A stretch of DNA of 64,000 nucleotides from assembly GCF_904848185.1 (NCBI RefSeq), contig NC_051062.1, positions 14,756,722-14,820,721 of the forward strand. The letters run 5' to 3'. How positions within the stretch are numbered: position 1 is the stretch's first letter; each line of letters opens with the position of its first letter. The stretch comes from Acanthopagrus latus. Taxonomy: Eukaryota > Chordata > Actinopteri > Spariformes > Sparidae. The position numbers and the translations under genes were made by a program. The notes below the pieces were generated by a model that was not told the origin of the DNA, made no database searches, and was given only the letters and a program-made list of their open reading frames with translations. This document shows, piece by piece, positions 1 through 10,800 of this stretch.

Positions 1-605
1 GAGACATGAGACACTAACGGTAACAAACGAGACGTTTCTGTTCCAGACAGTTTAACGCATTCTTCTGTAAACTTTCTTGATGTAGTGAAAAACGCTGGTT
101 ACGGCTTTTTCCTGAACTTTTCCTTTGTAATTAGTTTGAATGTTGAACTGTTGAATGTTGTGCTGCATGTTCGCTGCAACAAATATGCTTCGTAACATCA
201 GATCCTCTCAGATTTACAAGGAAATGGAACATCTCTCTTTTCTAAAGACAGAGTTGAAACTAAAGCGGCGTCTGCTGACGATCTGTGGTTTTAACTTTAG
301 AGCTCAGATGTTCTTCAGCTCACTCGCTGCTCTGCTTTATTTAAATCATGTCCAGAGAAACATCTTGATTAAACATTGTTTCTCCAAGTTGGAAACAAAA
401 TAACAGACTGTGATTAGTTAACGTGAGACGCTGCAGGACAGCGTTGTGTGAGAGACGGCGCTGTGACATCATCTTCACATTTAAAAAGAGACAATCAACT
501 TGTTGCTGATGTTTCAGACTTTCTGATTATTCTGATCACTCAGTTGTTGTGCCTTGAGAGGCTCCAAGTCCTGAACCAACCGGAGAACAGGTTACAGTAA
601 CATAC

Positions 606-665
<60 letters not shown>
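1..665 (+). other. clasp2: clasp2 intron (3' part)
   Basis: The window opens inside a clasp2 intron whose donor is further left. It is AT-rich and carries no coding exon that I can support; the small open frame at 155-403 has no recognisable motif. It ends with a long TG microsatellite running almost into the AG acceptor at 664-665. Confidence 0.8.
609..662 (+). repeat. (TG)n microsatellite at splice acceptor
   Basis: About 27 uninterrupted TG units end two bases before the CAG of the acceptor for the exon at 666. No polypyrimidine tract lies between the repeat and the AG, so the UG repeat occupies the usual U2AF position. Confidence 0.97.
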
Positions 666-818
666 GCGGCCCAGGTGGTTCTGATCGCCCTGTTTGAGCT
701 CAACACTCCAGAGTTCACCATGCTGCTGGGCGCTCTGCCCAAAACCTTCCAGGACGGAACCACCAAGCTGCTGCACAACCACCTGAGGAACGCCAGCGCC
801 AGCAGCGGCCTCGGCATG
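666..818 (+). CDS. clasp2: clasp2 exon: end of TOG array
   Basis: 51 codons in phase 0 at both ends, from AAQVVLIALFELN to the Met at the GTAACA donor. The segment ELNTPEFTMLLGALPKTFQD is the conserved tail of the third CLASP TOG domain, followed by KLLHNHLRN. Confidence 0.95.
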
Positions 819-3800
819 GTAACACACACGGCCTCCCGATCAGATGTTTGACTGATTGATTGATTGATTAGTCTTTGACCAGTCAGTGGCTAAACTGTGG
901 TGTTTAAAATCAAAGTTAATTCAGAGATCAGTTCTGAAGTCGTCTGTGTATCTCGTTGTGATTCAGGCGTCTCCCAGTAACTCTTCGGGTCGGACTCCTC
1001 CTCGGCAGCCCGGCAGCCGCAGCAGCCCGCTGACCTCACCCACCAACTGCTCCCACGGAGGGCTGTCACCCAGGTACTGATCCGACGAGTCCTGACTCAC
1101 AGACTGACATTTGAACATCATTAACTCGTCCTCATCACAGCCACACTAACACAGGCGTCACGTTTACACCTGCGCTCCATTGATCTGGTTCTTTATAAAT
1201 ACACTGATCACTTCCTGTTTGTTAGAAACAACCTGTTATCTTATTGATCAGACACCAGACGTCACAGCTCCATCCTCGTCTCCACCCGCCTGTACTAACA
1301 CTGACTGAGAACACTGCTGCTACTTATTTCACACTTCTTCTCACATCTCTATCTCCTCCTCTTCCTCTCCTCCCGCGCCTCCTCTTCCTCCCCGGCCGGT
1401 CGCAGTCGGCTGTGGGGTTGGAGCGCCGACGGGCTCTCCAAGTTCCCTCCTCCATCCTTCCCCTCCCCTCTTCCTCCGCCCGCCGCCCACTCCTCCCTCA
1501 AGGCAGTGCGGCGAGCTTACTCACCCAGGTAACCCCACCCCTCTCCTCCTCCTCCTCCTCTTCCTCCTCCTCGTCCTCCTCCTCCCTGTTGTGTGGTTTC
1601 ACAGCAGACCTAAAATATAATCAACTCTCATATTTGTTTCTGCATCGATGAATAAAACGTCTGTGCTTCTGTGAAACCGTCTCATCAGTCGTCCTTCACT
1701 GTCCATTTGTTTACTTTCTGTTTCTGTGAAATGTGTCGTGACTGTCGTCGTCTCCGTCCTCGACTCACCCGTTTGTCTCGACTTCTGTCAGTTTGCACCG
1801 TGACGCCCCGACACACCAGGCCGACAGTCGGCCATCGGTGAGCGTCTGTGGGTCGAGTTGTTGGACCTCTGGCACTGTTTGGGCTTGTTGGCAGGGTTTG
1901 GTACTGAGCTCGGTACTTTAAAGGGACCCGACTGAAGTAGAGATTCATATTAAATCAGTTGGTGCCAAACTTACAGTAGAACTGAGACAGAACGGAGACA
2001 GAACTCAGCCACCAACATGGTCTTCAGTTCACTGTTGTTGGTGTTGGTATGAATACAGAATGAGTTTTATATAATAAGCAGTCGGCCCGCGAGCTCGCTG
2101 CTAACACAAGATGGGGATTAGTATGCTAACGTTCTCTGATGTCGGTGTGGTGTGTCCGGGCCCGGGTACATCGGGGTGAACAGAGGAAGTGGACTCTGAC
2201 TGCACAGTTCTGTCTGTTTCCTAGTCACGGACCACATGTTGTAATGTTTCAGACGTCTGGGACCAAAACAATTACAAATAAGACAAAGAAGTGTAAAAGC
2301 AGATCCGTCAGTGAGGATTGTGTTCGGTCCGTGTCGAGGAAAGTGTCCAACACGGTGCTGATCCAGGACCATCACATGACTGAACCTGTGGGTGAAGTCG
2401 TCTTGGATCAACACAGAGAAACTAAAGTTCTTTAGTCCAAGATGGAATCCGGTCGAGGCAGACGAGTCCGGTTCAGGCAGTTTTGTTCAGACCTGCTTTA
2501 CAAAACCTGAAGATCGATTTTCTCTCCCTCGCTGCCGCAGCATGCTGGAGTACGACAGTGAAAACCTGAACTCGGAGGAGATCTACAGCTCGCTCCGCGG
2601 CGTCACCGAGGCCATTCAGAACTTCAGCTTCCGCAGCCAAGAAGACCTGATGGAGCCGCTGAGACGGGACGGCAAGAGGGACGGCATGGTGAGGAAAACA
2701 GCTCGTGTTAATCTTCTTTTCACTGTCACAGCATCAAAACTAAACAAGCAGTTTTTATACAATGTAATATAAGAGAAAGTTCTTAACGGGCCTGTTTGAA
2801 ATCTGGACACGGGGTGTCAAGCTGTCAGAATGAAATAACAGACTTCTGGTGGCACTGTGATGTGTTTTATCTTCAGTCCGGCGTCGGGGCGTCCTCAGAC
2901 TCTGGTGACGTGGTGGCCGGAGGTCGCACAGCTCTGGACAACAAGACGTCGCTGCTCAACACGCCGTCACCGCGCTCCTTCGCCGGCCCGCGCTTCAGAG
3001 ACTACAACCCGTACAACTACACGGACAGCATCAGCACGCTGGACAAAGGCGGCCTGAAGGAGGCGCTGTACGAGGACGCGGTGGAGCAGCTGAGGGACGG
3101 TGAGACGACGGCAGCTGAGACGTTTTGACATCATTTGTTTGTCGTGATTTGTTTTTAATCTGAGACGTTTCGTTCGCAGGCAGCCGACAAGAATGCGTTG
3201 AAAATAAGATCATGAGCCCAAAAGGCTTCCCAGGTAAAGACACAGCACTGATGTCTTCAGTCTGTTTATGTTTCGTTGATTGAATGTGAGCTTCAGACTT
3301 TTCCCAGCGTCACACACACTTCCTGCAGCACTCAGAGCTGTTTTTGTTGAATTATGAGCAAAGTAACACAACATTAATCTCCGATCTGCCGTGTGAGTCC
3401 AGACAAAAACCCCCTCGGATGATCTGAGAGTGAATTTATGTTCTTGATTTCCTCAGCTGGCCCCGCGGAGCAGCTGGAGCTGGTCGGGACTCTCCTGAAG
3501 GAGCTCTCCCACAGCCAGGCGGGGGAGCGAGGCCCCGAGGAGAGACGGGGGACCCTGCTGGAGCTGCTGAAAGTGGCCCGCGAGGACAGCCTGGTGGTCT
3601 GGGAGGAACACTTCAAGACCATGCTGCTGCTGCTGCTGGAGACGCTGGGAGACAAAGATGTGAGGACACAACACGTTTGTGAGCATCACATTTGTAGAAA
3701 ACTCTCTGACAGTCGTGTTAACGGACTTCTCTCTCGCAGCACACGATCCGGGCGCTGGCCCTGCGAGTCCTGAAGGAGATCCTGAGGAACCAGCCGGCCC

Positions 3801-4795
3801 GCTTCAAGAACTACGCCGAGCTCACCATCATGAAGACGCTGGAGGCTCACAAAGACTCGCACAAGGAGGTGAGGATCTTTCTCACGTCTGATTCACAGTC
3901 CTGTTGTCAGCTTTGATCCTACGTCTGGCTCTCGGTTGCAGGTGGTGCGTGCGGCGGAGGAGGCGGCCTCCACTCTGGCGTCCTCCATCCACCCGGAGCA
4001 GTGCATCAAAGTCCTCTGCCCCATCGTGCAGACGGCGGACTACCCCATCAACCTGGCCGCCATCAAGATGCAAACGAGGGCCATCGAACGCATCGCCAAG
4101 GAGCCGCTGCACCAGCTGCTGTCGGACATCATACCTGGACTCCTGCAGGTGAGACGCCGTCTGTGCTGCAGCCGTGTCGTCAGGACAGACGACCAGTGTT
4201 TGACTCTGTTTCGTCTGCTGCTGCAGGGCTACGACAACACGGAGAGCAGCGTGAGGAAGGCCAGCGTCTTCTGCCTGGTGGCCATCTACTCTGTGATCGG
4301 AGAGGAGCTGAAGCCGTACCTGGCTCAGCTCACCGGCAGCAAGGTACGCTCACTTCCTGTCAGCTGAGAGCAGACAGCAAACAAAAAGCAGGATTTAGAG
4401 AAGAAGCGAATCCAAGAAGTGAGGAAATACAAAACTAATGAAGTGCAGGAACACAGACGAGTCACGAGGAGCAGAAACAGGACGACAGGAAGTCATGACA
4501 CATGAGGGGAAAACTACAAAATAAAACAGGAAATGTGCCTTTCAGTTTCATTTTTACTTCTTTGTATCAGAATAACATTCAGCTCTGACTATCAGCATGT
4601 TGAGACTGAGGTTTAATCAGGAAGTTAGAAACAGCTCAGGGAGTCATGTGACCTCCATGAAGCTGATGTCATGGTGAGGTGTAGTGTTGAACCTGCTGTC
4701 TCCTCCTACAGATGAAGCTGCTCAACCTGTACATCAAGAGAGCTCAGACCTCCACCAGCAACAGCAGCAGCTCCTCCGACATCTCCTCCTACTAA
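666..4795 (+). CDS. clasp2: CLASP2, 3' half (11 coding exons; 5' part outside window)
   Basis: CLIP-associating protein 2, a cytoplasmic microtubule plus-end protein that promotes rescue and stabilises microtubules at the cortex, Golgi and kinetochores. Exons: 666-818, 967-1073, 1406-1528, 2541-2688, 2877-3099, 3180-3233, 3457-3659, 3740-3868, 3942-4148, 4227-4343, 4712-4795. All junctions are GT-AG and every phase matches, giving 515 codons plus TAA. The first exon encodes the end of a TOG array (FELNTPEFTMLLGALPKTF). Later exons encode a Ser/Pro linker and the C-terminal helical CLIP-interacting domain (KNYAELTIMKTLEAHKDSHK, GYDNTESSVRKASVF, MKLLNLYIKRAQT). The C-terminal STSNSSSSSDIS and the motifs GGRTALDNKTSLLN, SSIHPEQCIKVLCP and RLWGWSADGLSK fit CLASP2 as I recall it and not CLASP1. 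The N-terminal TOG domains and promoter lie left of the window. It converges with the gli gene. Family certain; paralog call strong, from memory of the sequences. Confidence 0.95.
967..1073 (+). CDS. clasp2: clasp2 exon: Ser/Pro linker
   Basis: Acceptor ATTCAG, donor AG|GTACTG; starts in phase 0 and ends after two bases of a Ser codon. Encodes SPSNSSGRTPPRQPG and SPLTSPTNCSHGGLSP. This TSPTNCSHGG stretch is typical of CLASP2. The basic Ser/Pro-rich region lies between TOG domains and contributes to microtubule binding. Confidence 0.95.
1406..1528 (+). CDS. clasp2: clasp2 cassette exon (RLWGWSADGL segment)
   Basis: 123 nt with the same split-codon phase on both sides, so skipping or inclusion keeps frame. 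Read after AG from the previous exon it gives S-RLWGWSADGLSKFPPPS, then a Pro-rich stretch and KAVRRAYSP. The corresponding human CLASP2 segment is isoform-specific as I recall. The acceptor CGCAG follows a pyrimidine-rich tract and the donor is AG|GTAACC. Confidence 0.9.
1535..1587 (+). repeat. (TCC)n-like microsatellite
   Basis: Imperfect CCT/TCC repeat just after the donor of the cassette exon. It extends the pyrimidine richness of the intron start; no function can be assigned. Confidence 0.85.
2541..2688 (+). CDS. clasp2: clasp2 exon: MLEYDSENLNSEEIYSSLRG
   Basis: Begins with the last base of a split Ser codon and ends in phase 0. Encodes MLEYDSENLNSEE, GVTEAIQNFSFRSQEDL and RRDGKRDGM. 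ENLNSEEIYSSLRGVTEAI is strongly conserved among CLASPs. Acceptor GCCGCAG, donor ATG|GTGAGG. Confidence 0.95.
2877..3099 (+). CDS. clasp2: clasp2 exon: GGRTALDNKTSLLN linker
   Basis: Phase 0 start, phase 1 end. Encodes GGRTALDNKTSLLN, FRDYNPYNYTDSIS and LKEALYEDAVEQLRD. These match the CLASP2 linker before the C-terminal domain. Acceptor CTTCAG, donor G|GTGAGA. Confidence 0.95.
3180..3233 (+). CDS. clasp2: clasp2 54-nt probable cassette exon
   Basis: A 54-nt open segment bounded by CGTTCGCAG and G|GTAAAG, phase 1 on both sides, so it can be skipped without changing frame. It adds GSRQECVENKIMSPKGFP between the linker and the C-terminal domain. Splice sites and frame are good, but I cannot confirm from memory that this exon is in the family, so it is probable rather than certain. 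Confidence 0.7.
3457..3659 (+). CDS. clasp2: clasp2 exon: start of C-terminal domain
   Basis: Phase 1 start, phase 0 end. Encodes EQLELVGTLLKELSHSQ, RGTLLELLKVAREDSLVVW, EEHFKTMLLLLLETLGDKD: the first helices of the C-terminal CLIP-interacting domain. Acceptor TCCTCAG, donor GAT|GTGAGG. Confidence 0.95.
3740..3868 (+). CDS. clasp2: clasp2 exon: KNYAELTIMKTLEAHKDSHK
   Basis: 43 codons, phase 0 at both ends; HTIRALALRVLKEILRNQP, ARFKNYAELTIMKTLEAH, KDSHKE. Helical repeat of the C-terminal CLASP domain. Confidence 0.96.
3942..4148 (+). CDS. clasp2: clasp2 exon: SSIHPEQCIKVLCP
   Basis: 69 codons, phase 0 at both ends; VVRAAEEAASTLASSIHPEQ, CIKVLCPIVQTADYP, INLAAIKMQT, ending DIIPGLLQ. The AAEEAASTLASSIHPEQ wording is CLASP2-like; CLASP1 differs here. 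Confidence 0.96.
4227..4343 (+). CDS. clasp2: clasp2 exon: GYDNTESSVRKASVF
   Basis: 39 codons, phase 0 at both ends; GYDNTESSVRKASVFCLVA, IYSVIGEELKPYLAQLTGSK. Acceptor CTGCTGCAG, donor AAG|GTACGC. Confidence 0.96.
4712..4795 (+). CDS. clasp2: clasp2 last coding exon and stop
   Basis: 27 codons plus TAA at 4793-4795. MKLLNLYIKRAQT is the invariant C-terminal helix, followed by a Ser-rich tail ending SSSSSDISSY. The 368-nt intron before it shows no other feature. Confidence 0.97.
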   Translation: MKLLNLYIKRAQTSTSNSSSSSDISSY

Positions 4796-6324
4796 CTCCC
4801 CCTCGGCTTCTCCCGCCTCCGTCACAGACAACTTTTCATTCCAGTCGTGGTTTTATGTCTCCTGTCGTCGAGATGATTCCCGTTCCCCGAGGAGCTCGTG
4901 CTTCGCGGCTCCAGTTTCCGGACCATCCTCCTGAATCTAATGTTCCCGGGCGGTCAGGTGATCCTTCCATAACGAACCCGGCGCTCCACCTGAACCGCCT
5001 CCCTTCACACTTTAGAGTCATGAGCCTTAAAACTTCCTGTTCCATCCACGTACGATGGGACCGAGCAAACACTTTGTAGAGATCTCCTCTTCCTCCTCCT
5101 CTTCCTCCTCCTCCGACCGTCGTCTTTCACCGAGGCGATCCTGAACCGATCCCTCACAGTGATCCGTCTTGTTGAACTGAACAGAACCGAGGTGAGTGTG
5201 GACCACGGAGAGGAGCGAGGAGAGCTGCGTCCGTCAGTATTTTATTCATTTTAACCAACTTTTCTTTGTTTTTGCTTTGACACATCAAACCTTGTTGTAT
5301 ACTGAATGTAAAGCTTTGACAGGTTGTGCTCCTCCCTCCTGAACTACTGCCTCATTGTACCCGGTGGATCAGTCTTAAAGGCGTTCTGAGCGTTTGATGA
5401 GTTTTAGAAAGTGGCACTAAAGTCTTGAGAAGGCTGAAGACTAATAAGTTAAAATAACGAGCTTTCACTAGTGACAACTTAACGAGAACAACAGCAGAGA
5501 AACTGCTTCTCCTCTGCTGTCACACTCATTAATATGATAATAATGTGAAATCCACGTTCATGTCAGTTTACATTGCAGGATCATTTGGCTGGCCAATGAT
5601 TTGAAGCACTACAGAGAGTCAGAGTTGATTAACGAAGGACCCGAACACCAGCAGAAGATATCAGAGACGATATTAAAGATATCACAATGAGCAACAATCA
5701 TTTTTAAACACGTGAAGAACAGAAATCCGGTCCGTGTAACACGTGTCACTTCCTGTTCGTCAGTTTGAAACTACAAAATGTTTTTACAAATTTAGTTGAA
5801 TTAACTAATCTCGATTGTCATTAACTAAAATATACACATTTTCTTAATTTAAAGTTGATCCGACTTAAAATTTTTACCTCGATTGGGAAAAAAAGTTGAA
5901 TTGAAGCTAAAAAAAAAGTGTTAAAATGATCTGATCTTATATGTGTCTGAGAGACAAGTGAGGAAAATAATATCTACATATATACGTATAAATATTTATG
6001 CATGTTAGGTTAATTTATTTTATTCCTTGGAGAGTCGAAACCAACTAGATTAACTTTAATGTGAGTTCAGTCGGAGAGCTGTCGTCTTAAAATGGGACCA
6101 AACATTCACAAAACCTCCACAGACAGTTCGACAACTCTTAACACTCTTAAAATATAAAATATTCTTTTTGTTTTGAAGTCCAACAACCTGAAAGAGACTG
6201 AGAACAACGTTTTCTAACTCGGATCTGTGTTTATGACTTTGGAACTGGTGAAAAGAAGGTTTTTGCACAATAATCTGTCAGTTCCTTCATTTTATTGAAT
6301 TTTTCATGAGTGAAACAATGTGAA

Positions 6325-6495
6325 AAATGAAGATACGACCAGTTAGCGTAGCTTAGCATAAAGACTGGAAACCAATGGAAACTACTAGCCTGGATCTGTC
6401 CAAAGATCCCAGCACCCGGCCGAGAATTCATCCAGATGATGAAATAAGGTCGATATGAGGGTAAAAATGAAGCTACAACCAGTTAGCTTCACTTT
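6325..6495 (+). mobile_element. MITE arm fragment, TTAGCTTAGC family
   Basis: Contains CCAGTTAGCGTAGCTTAGC, ATAAAGACTGGAAACC, CTAGCCTGGATCTGTCC and the start of a second unit at 6470, the same wording as the larger element at 7738-8505. Confidence 0.75.
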
Positions 6496-7395
6496 TTAGG
6501 AGGAAAAATGTGCCGTGCATGAAACAGAGTGAAATTTCTTTCACTCAACAGACAAATTTCTTTTTTTTACAGCTGAATTTTTTGTCTTTTCTCGCTCAAA
6601 CATGGAAATCATGTTTTCAGAGATTATTAATATTTCCCTGCCAGTTCTCGAGACATAAACACAGGAGAGGAAACAATTAGGATTATTAATAACATGATTA
6701 TTAAGATGTTCTGTAGAACAAGTTCAGAATCTTTAATTTACGTTTATTGACGACGGATATTAGAAATGGACCTGACGAGTGTTACATGGACCTGATGTTG
6801 TAATCAAACTGTGGATTTTTTAGAATCATTTTCAAAGACTGAAAGTACAAAATAAAGAATATGATGATTTTTAGAAGGATGAAATAAAACCACTGAAGAC
6901 AGACGGGATGTTTCTCTGCTGACTGAAGGATGTGAAGCTGAAGGCCCGGTTCTGTTTGACCCGGGAGCTTGATGGTTTTAACGTCTGCTGTCGAGACTAC
7001 TGTGATTTGTAGAGTTTCATTCCAAAATACTTTAGTATTTATGTCATGTTACACTTAAAAAATAATCTATAGGTCAAGACTGAAGTCTCAAGAATAGTAT
7101 CAGTGTTTACTTTATGGCTGACGAGCTGTTCATCCTGTGTTCTTGTTTTAAAGAGAAGGTTTAATGAGCGGTTCTGGGAAGAATCTCGTCCGTATCAGCT
7201 GTTCCTAAATTGAATGTAAGTCCACTCGGAGACTTCGACCGTTAAAATGTGAAATATTCTCAGCAAATGGGCCTAAATCTGACCGAAAGATCGACAATCT
7301 GAATGATGAGATGCTACTAATGAATAAAATAAAGAAGCAGTGCTGACCGGATGGATCGTGAAGTGCCGGCGTGTGTTTGATCTGTGGACATTAGC

Positions 7396-7401
7396 AATAA
7401 A
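7396..7401 (+). terminator. clasp2: Candidate proximal poly(A) signal
   Basis: AATAAA within TTAGCAATAAACTC, followed ~40 nt later by a GT-rich stretch (CATCGTGTTCC). A plausible proximal 3' end for clasp2. Confidence 0.5.
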
Positions 7402-7737
7402 CTCTTTTCACGTCGAAGCACTGTAAACTTCCATCGTGTTCCTCCTTTGAGACGCTCTCGCTGGTCAATGTACAGAAGTGTCATTTTTTAAAGTATATTC
7501 TAATAAAATGTTACTGCTGCTTATTAAAACACTAACAAACGCGCCTAATAACTCCAGCGTACGTACTGTATCTGAGCGGAGCGGTGTGGAGGACAGTTAC
7601 CGACCGACCGACACACGCAAACGTTTGAATCCTCTGACCGGTTGAACTTTCCTGGCGTTAAACTCCGCCCGCCTGGCGCTCAAGGAAGGGTCAAACAAGC
7701 GCTACAGAGGAGGTTGAAGTCGTGTTGAAGGAGGAGG

Positions 7738-8505
7738 TCGACATTTTGGGAAAAAACTGTAATGATTTCTTGCTGAGGATTAGACGAGACTGATATCGTG
7801 GAAAATGAAGCCAAAGCTAGTTAGCTTAGCTTAGCATAATGACTGGGAACGAGTGGAAACTGCTAGCCTGGTTCTGTCCGAAAGTCACTGAACCCAGCCA
7901 AGGAATAGTTCAGATGATGAGATGGACGGTTGATATCACAGTGACAATTAAGCTTCCACCAGTTAGCTTAGCTTAGCATAAAGACTGGACATAGAGGGGA
8001 AGTGCTAGCCTGGATCTGTCCAGAAGTCACTGCACCCGGCCAAGAAGTAGTCCAGATGAGAAGATTGATACCTGAGTAGCTATGAAGCCAAAGTGAGTTA
8101 GCTTAGCTTAGCATAAAGACTGGGAACAAAGGGAAACAGCTAGCGTGGTTCTGCCCTTAAGTTCACTGCACCCGGCCATGAAATTATCCAGATGTTGAAT
8201 GATTGATGCCACAGTAGAAATGCAGCTACAACCAGTTAGCTTAGCTTAGCATAAAGACTGGGAACAAAGGGAAACAGTTAGCCTGGTTCTGCCTCAAAGC
8301 CACAACACCGGGCCAAGAAATGGTACCGAAAAGTCTCGAATGTCAGCGGAAATTGACTCAAACAGTTAAGTGTGACGGGTTACACAGACCAGGCTAGCTG
8401 TTTCCCCCTCTCTCCAGTCTTAATGCTAAGCTAAGCTAACAGCTAGTATCAGTACCAGCTGACTCTCAGTAAGAAGACGTTAGCTTCCCAGAATATCGAC
8501 CCCCG
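7738..8505 (+). mobile_element. Foldback MITE with tandemly amplified left arm
   Basis: Four head-to-tail units of about 131-140 bp, each with AGTTAGCTTAGCTTAGCATA, AAGACTGG and GCTAGCCTGG(A/T)TCTG, at about 7827, 7967, 8104 and 8235. They are followed by one inverted copy (8390-8450: AGGCTAGCTGTTTCCCCC, ATGCTAAGCTAAGCTAAC). The outer ends, CATTTTGGGAA near 7742 and TTCCCAGAAT near 8485, are inverted. This is a widespread non-autonomous element of spiny-rayed fish. It lies in the clasp2 3' UTR if the distal poly(A) site is used. Confidence 0.8.
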
Positions 8506-9094
8506 TCCGTGACCCGAAGTGAAGGATGACGTTACTGAAGATCTTCTGGCCTTACTTCATCTCTTCAGACTCGATAACTCGGACTGTTAAATGTTCTGCA
8601 CCGCCGCCGCTTTTCTCAGCGCCGAGACGTCGACCGGCGTCAAACTCTGGACCGAATGTTTCCTCCAGAACCAATGAAGTCGTCCACAGTGACCCAGTGT
8701 TTGCCCAGCGACTGAAAAAAAAACTTCCCTTTACTCTTTTTCTACATGTCAGACGTCCGTGTGCGTCGAGAAGAAAACTCTGAAACTGAAAATTGAGAAT
8801 CTGAATTTGAAACCTGTTGATTTCCTGAACGTGTGCCTTTGGATCAAGAGTTCTGGCGACACACGTGGCGGTCCTGTGCGATACTAACCCGTACTAACAC
8901 TACGACGAACGCGCTGCTTCTTCAGGTGGAGCGACTCGGAGAGAGAGCAGAGCTGTACATAAGCTTCAGGCCTCTCACAGTGCATGGCTCCTGGTTACCA
9001 GTTTGATTTCACCCTCCACTATATTTATGTTTTACTTCCTGTATATATTTACATGTTTGGTTCTTTCACCTGTGATAGACTTTGCAGAACTTGA

Positions 9095-9100
9095 AATAAA
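9095..9100 (+). terminator. clasp2: Candidate distal poly(A) signal
   Basis: AATAAA in TTGAAATAAACTATC, followed about 20 nt later by TTGTGTTCGTCC. The preceding 100 bases (TATATTTATG, TGTATATATTTACATG) read like a vertebrate 3' UTR end. Confidence 0.6.
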
Positions 9101-10259
9101 CTATCAGACTTCTACTCTCCTTGTGTTCGTCCTTTATTTCCAACAGGCAGGTCATTAAAAACCTTCTACGTGAAGCGTCTTTGTGTTGTTGTTGTGTTTC
9201 TGTCTTATAAACTACAACTCCCAGGAGCCCCTGCAGGTGAAAGCACAGGTGGTTTGTATTTGACGTCACCGTGAACACTTTGTCAAACATTCGTGTGCAC
9301 AGCTGAACGTTTGGGGACTGAATCCTTCAAATCCCTCAAGGTTAAAAACTTTAAACATGGAATATAAAGACGTCTTTACTCCAGAGAAGCTGGCTGGAAG
9401 GTAATTTGTGGATTTTACTATATTGTTTACAGCTTTTATTATAGTTTTAATCTGAAATTTACAGTCTTAGATATTAATTTGTTGGGGAAATGTGTTGACT
9501 TGACTTGAGCAACATTTGGAGTGAAATGATCTGATTTAAAGTCACTTTGAGAGTCAGTTTTTAGAAGTAAGTTGAAACTAAAATCATTTTGGGGATGAAG
9601 TCGCCAGCAGAGGGCGCTCTCTGCTCACTGATCCTGTGTTTCAGAACCAGTTTGTTTCTTACAGGTTCACTTTTAGTCAGAACATCAGCTGTCGGGTCCA
9701 GATGTTGTCAGAGAGCCTGAACTTCTCCTCCGTTAATCACTCGAGTTAAAAAAAAACAAACTTGTAGTTGGTGGAAACAAACGGTGGAGTTTTGATTCTG
9801 ATGTTTCCAAAGTACTGAGGTTTGAGGCACCTGTTCTGTCAGTACCAGGTGAGTCGGGCCCGGCCTCCGGTCCAACAGCAGACAGAGCTGCTGTACTGAC
9901 GACCTTTAATTAAAGGAAAGTACCACAAAAATACTGTAAAAATACTGGAGTACAAGCAGAAGTACTGCATCTTCGTCAGTGACAGCAGAGGTATTCTGAG
10001 TCTGTTGTAGTAAAAGTTTGTCGGGTCCGTGCTGAGCGGTGCCGGGTCGGGCCGGACCACACGAGTCATCATGTTCTGTACAGACTTGTGGAGTCCGTGT
10101 CCCTGCAGAACTCCCGTCTCATCATCTCACTGGTGATTACAGCGTGTGTGTAAATGTTTAAACACCTCCTCGGATCAGCGCCTCCTGATGGAGCGTTTCA
10201 TTGGCAGGTCAGATCGTGGCGTGGGGGCGGAGTTTCCCCCCGCCGTCAGACCTTGAAGC

Positions 10260-10800
10260 AGCTTTGTTAGCGTCTCTCAGCGGTGGCCTGCCGGCTTCAT
10301 CAGTATGCACACGCTGCTGAAAATTAATTTGATTAAAGCTGCCGCCTCCTCCACCTCCTCCTCCACCTCCACCCGCCCAGCGCCACCTGTTAAAGCCTCA
10401 TAGTGTATGATTAGCGCGCGTTTCCCCAACCTGGCTGGGAGTGGCGGCTGGGTCGGGAGGTCGCGCCAATGAAAGAGAACGACTTCATTGTGAGATGACT
10501 GGCCCATAAATCATCGGCCGTTTTCTATAAATCACGGCAGATGGCAGGGAGCGAGCCGAGGCTCCTGGGAGCTCGTTGCGGCCCCTGTGCATGATGGGAA
10601 GGGCCGAGTTTCGCTGCGGCGGAGGCTGGCAGAAGCGCGGGGTCACTTCCAGTTTGGGGATGCGGGGGACGTGAGGTGTGGCGGAGACCCGGCCCGGGCT
10701 CGCCGGATGAGACGGAGACCCCGGAGGTCCACGTGGCGCCGGTCTCCACGCTGCCCTCCATTTAACAGGTCTAATGTGGCTGCTTAATATGGAGACAACT
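10260..10800. promoter_or_regulatory. Putative conserved non-coding block
   Basis: Differs in texture from neighbouring AT-rich, repeat-laden DNA: mixed GC-rich stretches with homeodomain-like cores (AATTAATTTGATTAAAG, CCATAAATCAT, TCTATAAATCACG, TTTAACAGGTC) and no coding pattern. It resembles vertebrate enhancer DNA, but conservation cannot be tested here. Confidence 0.3.

Larger units (their letters stand above)
4796..9125 (+). other. clasp2: clasp2 3' UTR (approximate end)
   Basis: Non-coding, mostly AT-rich sequence between the clasp2 stop and the last good poly(A) signal at 9095. It contains a TCC-rich stretch near 5085, a MITE-arm fragment at 6325-6495, a larger MITE with amplified arm at 7738-8505, and a Pumilio-type TGTACATA at 8954. 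The end is inferred from the signal; the shorter signal at 7396 would give a ~2.6-kb UTR that excludes the large MITE. Confidence 0.6.

Noticed and set aside
8526..8783. 85-residue open frame in the clasp2 3' UTR
   Set aside because: No motif, no splice context and no family resemblance; low complexity composition.
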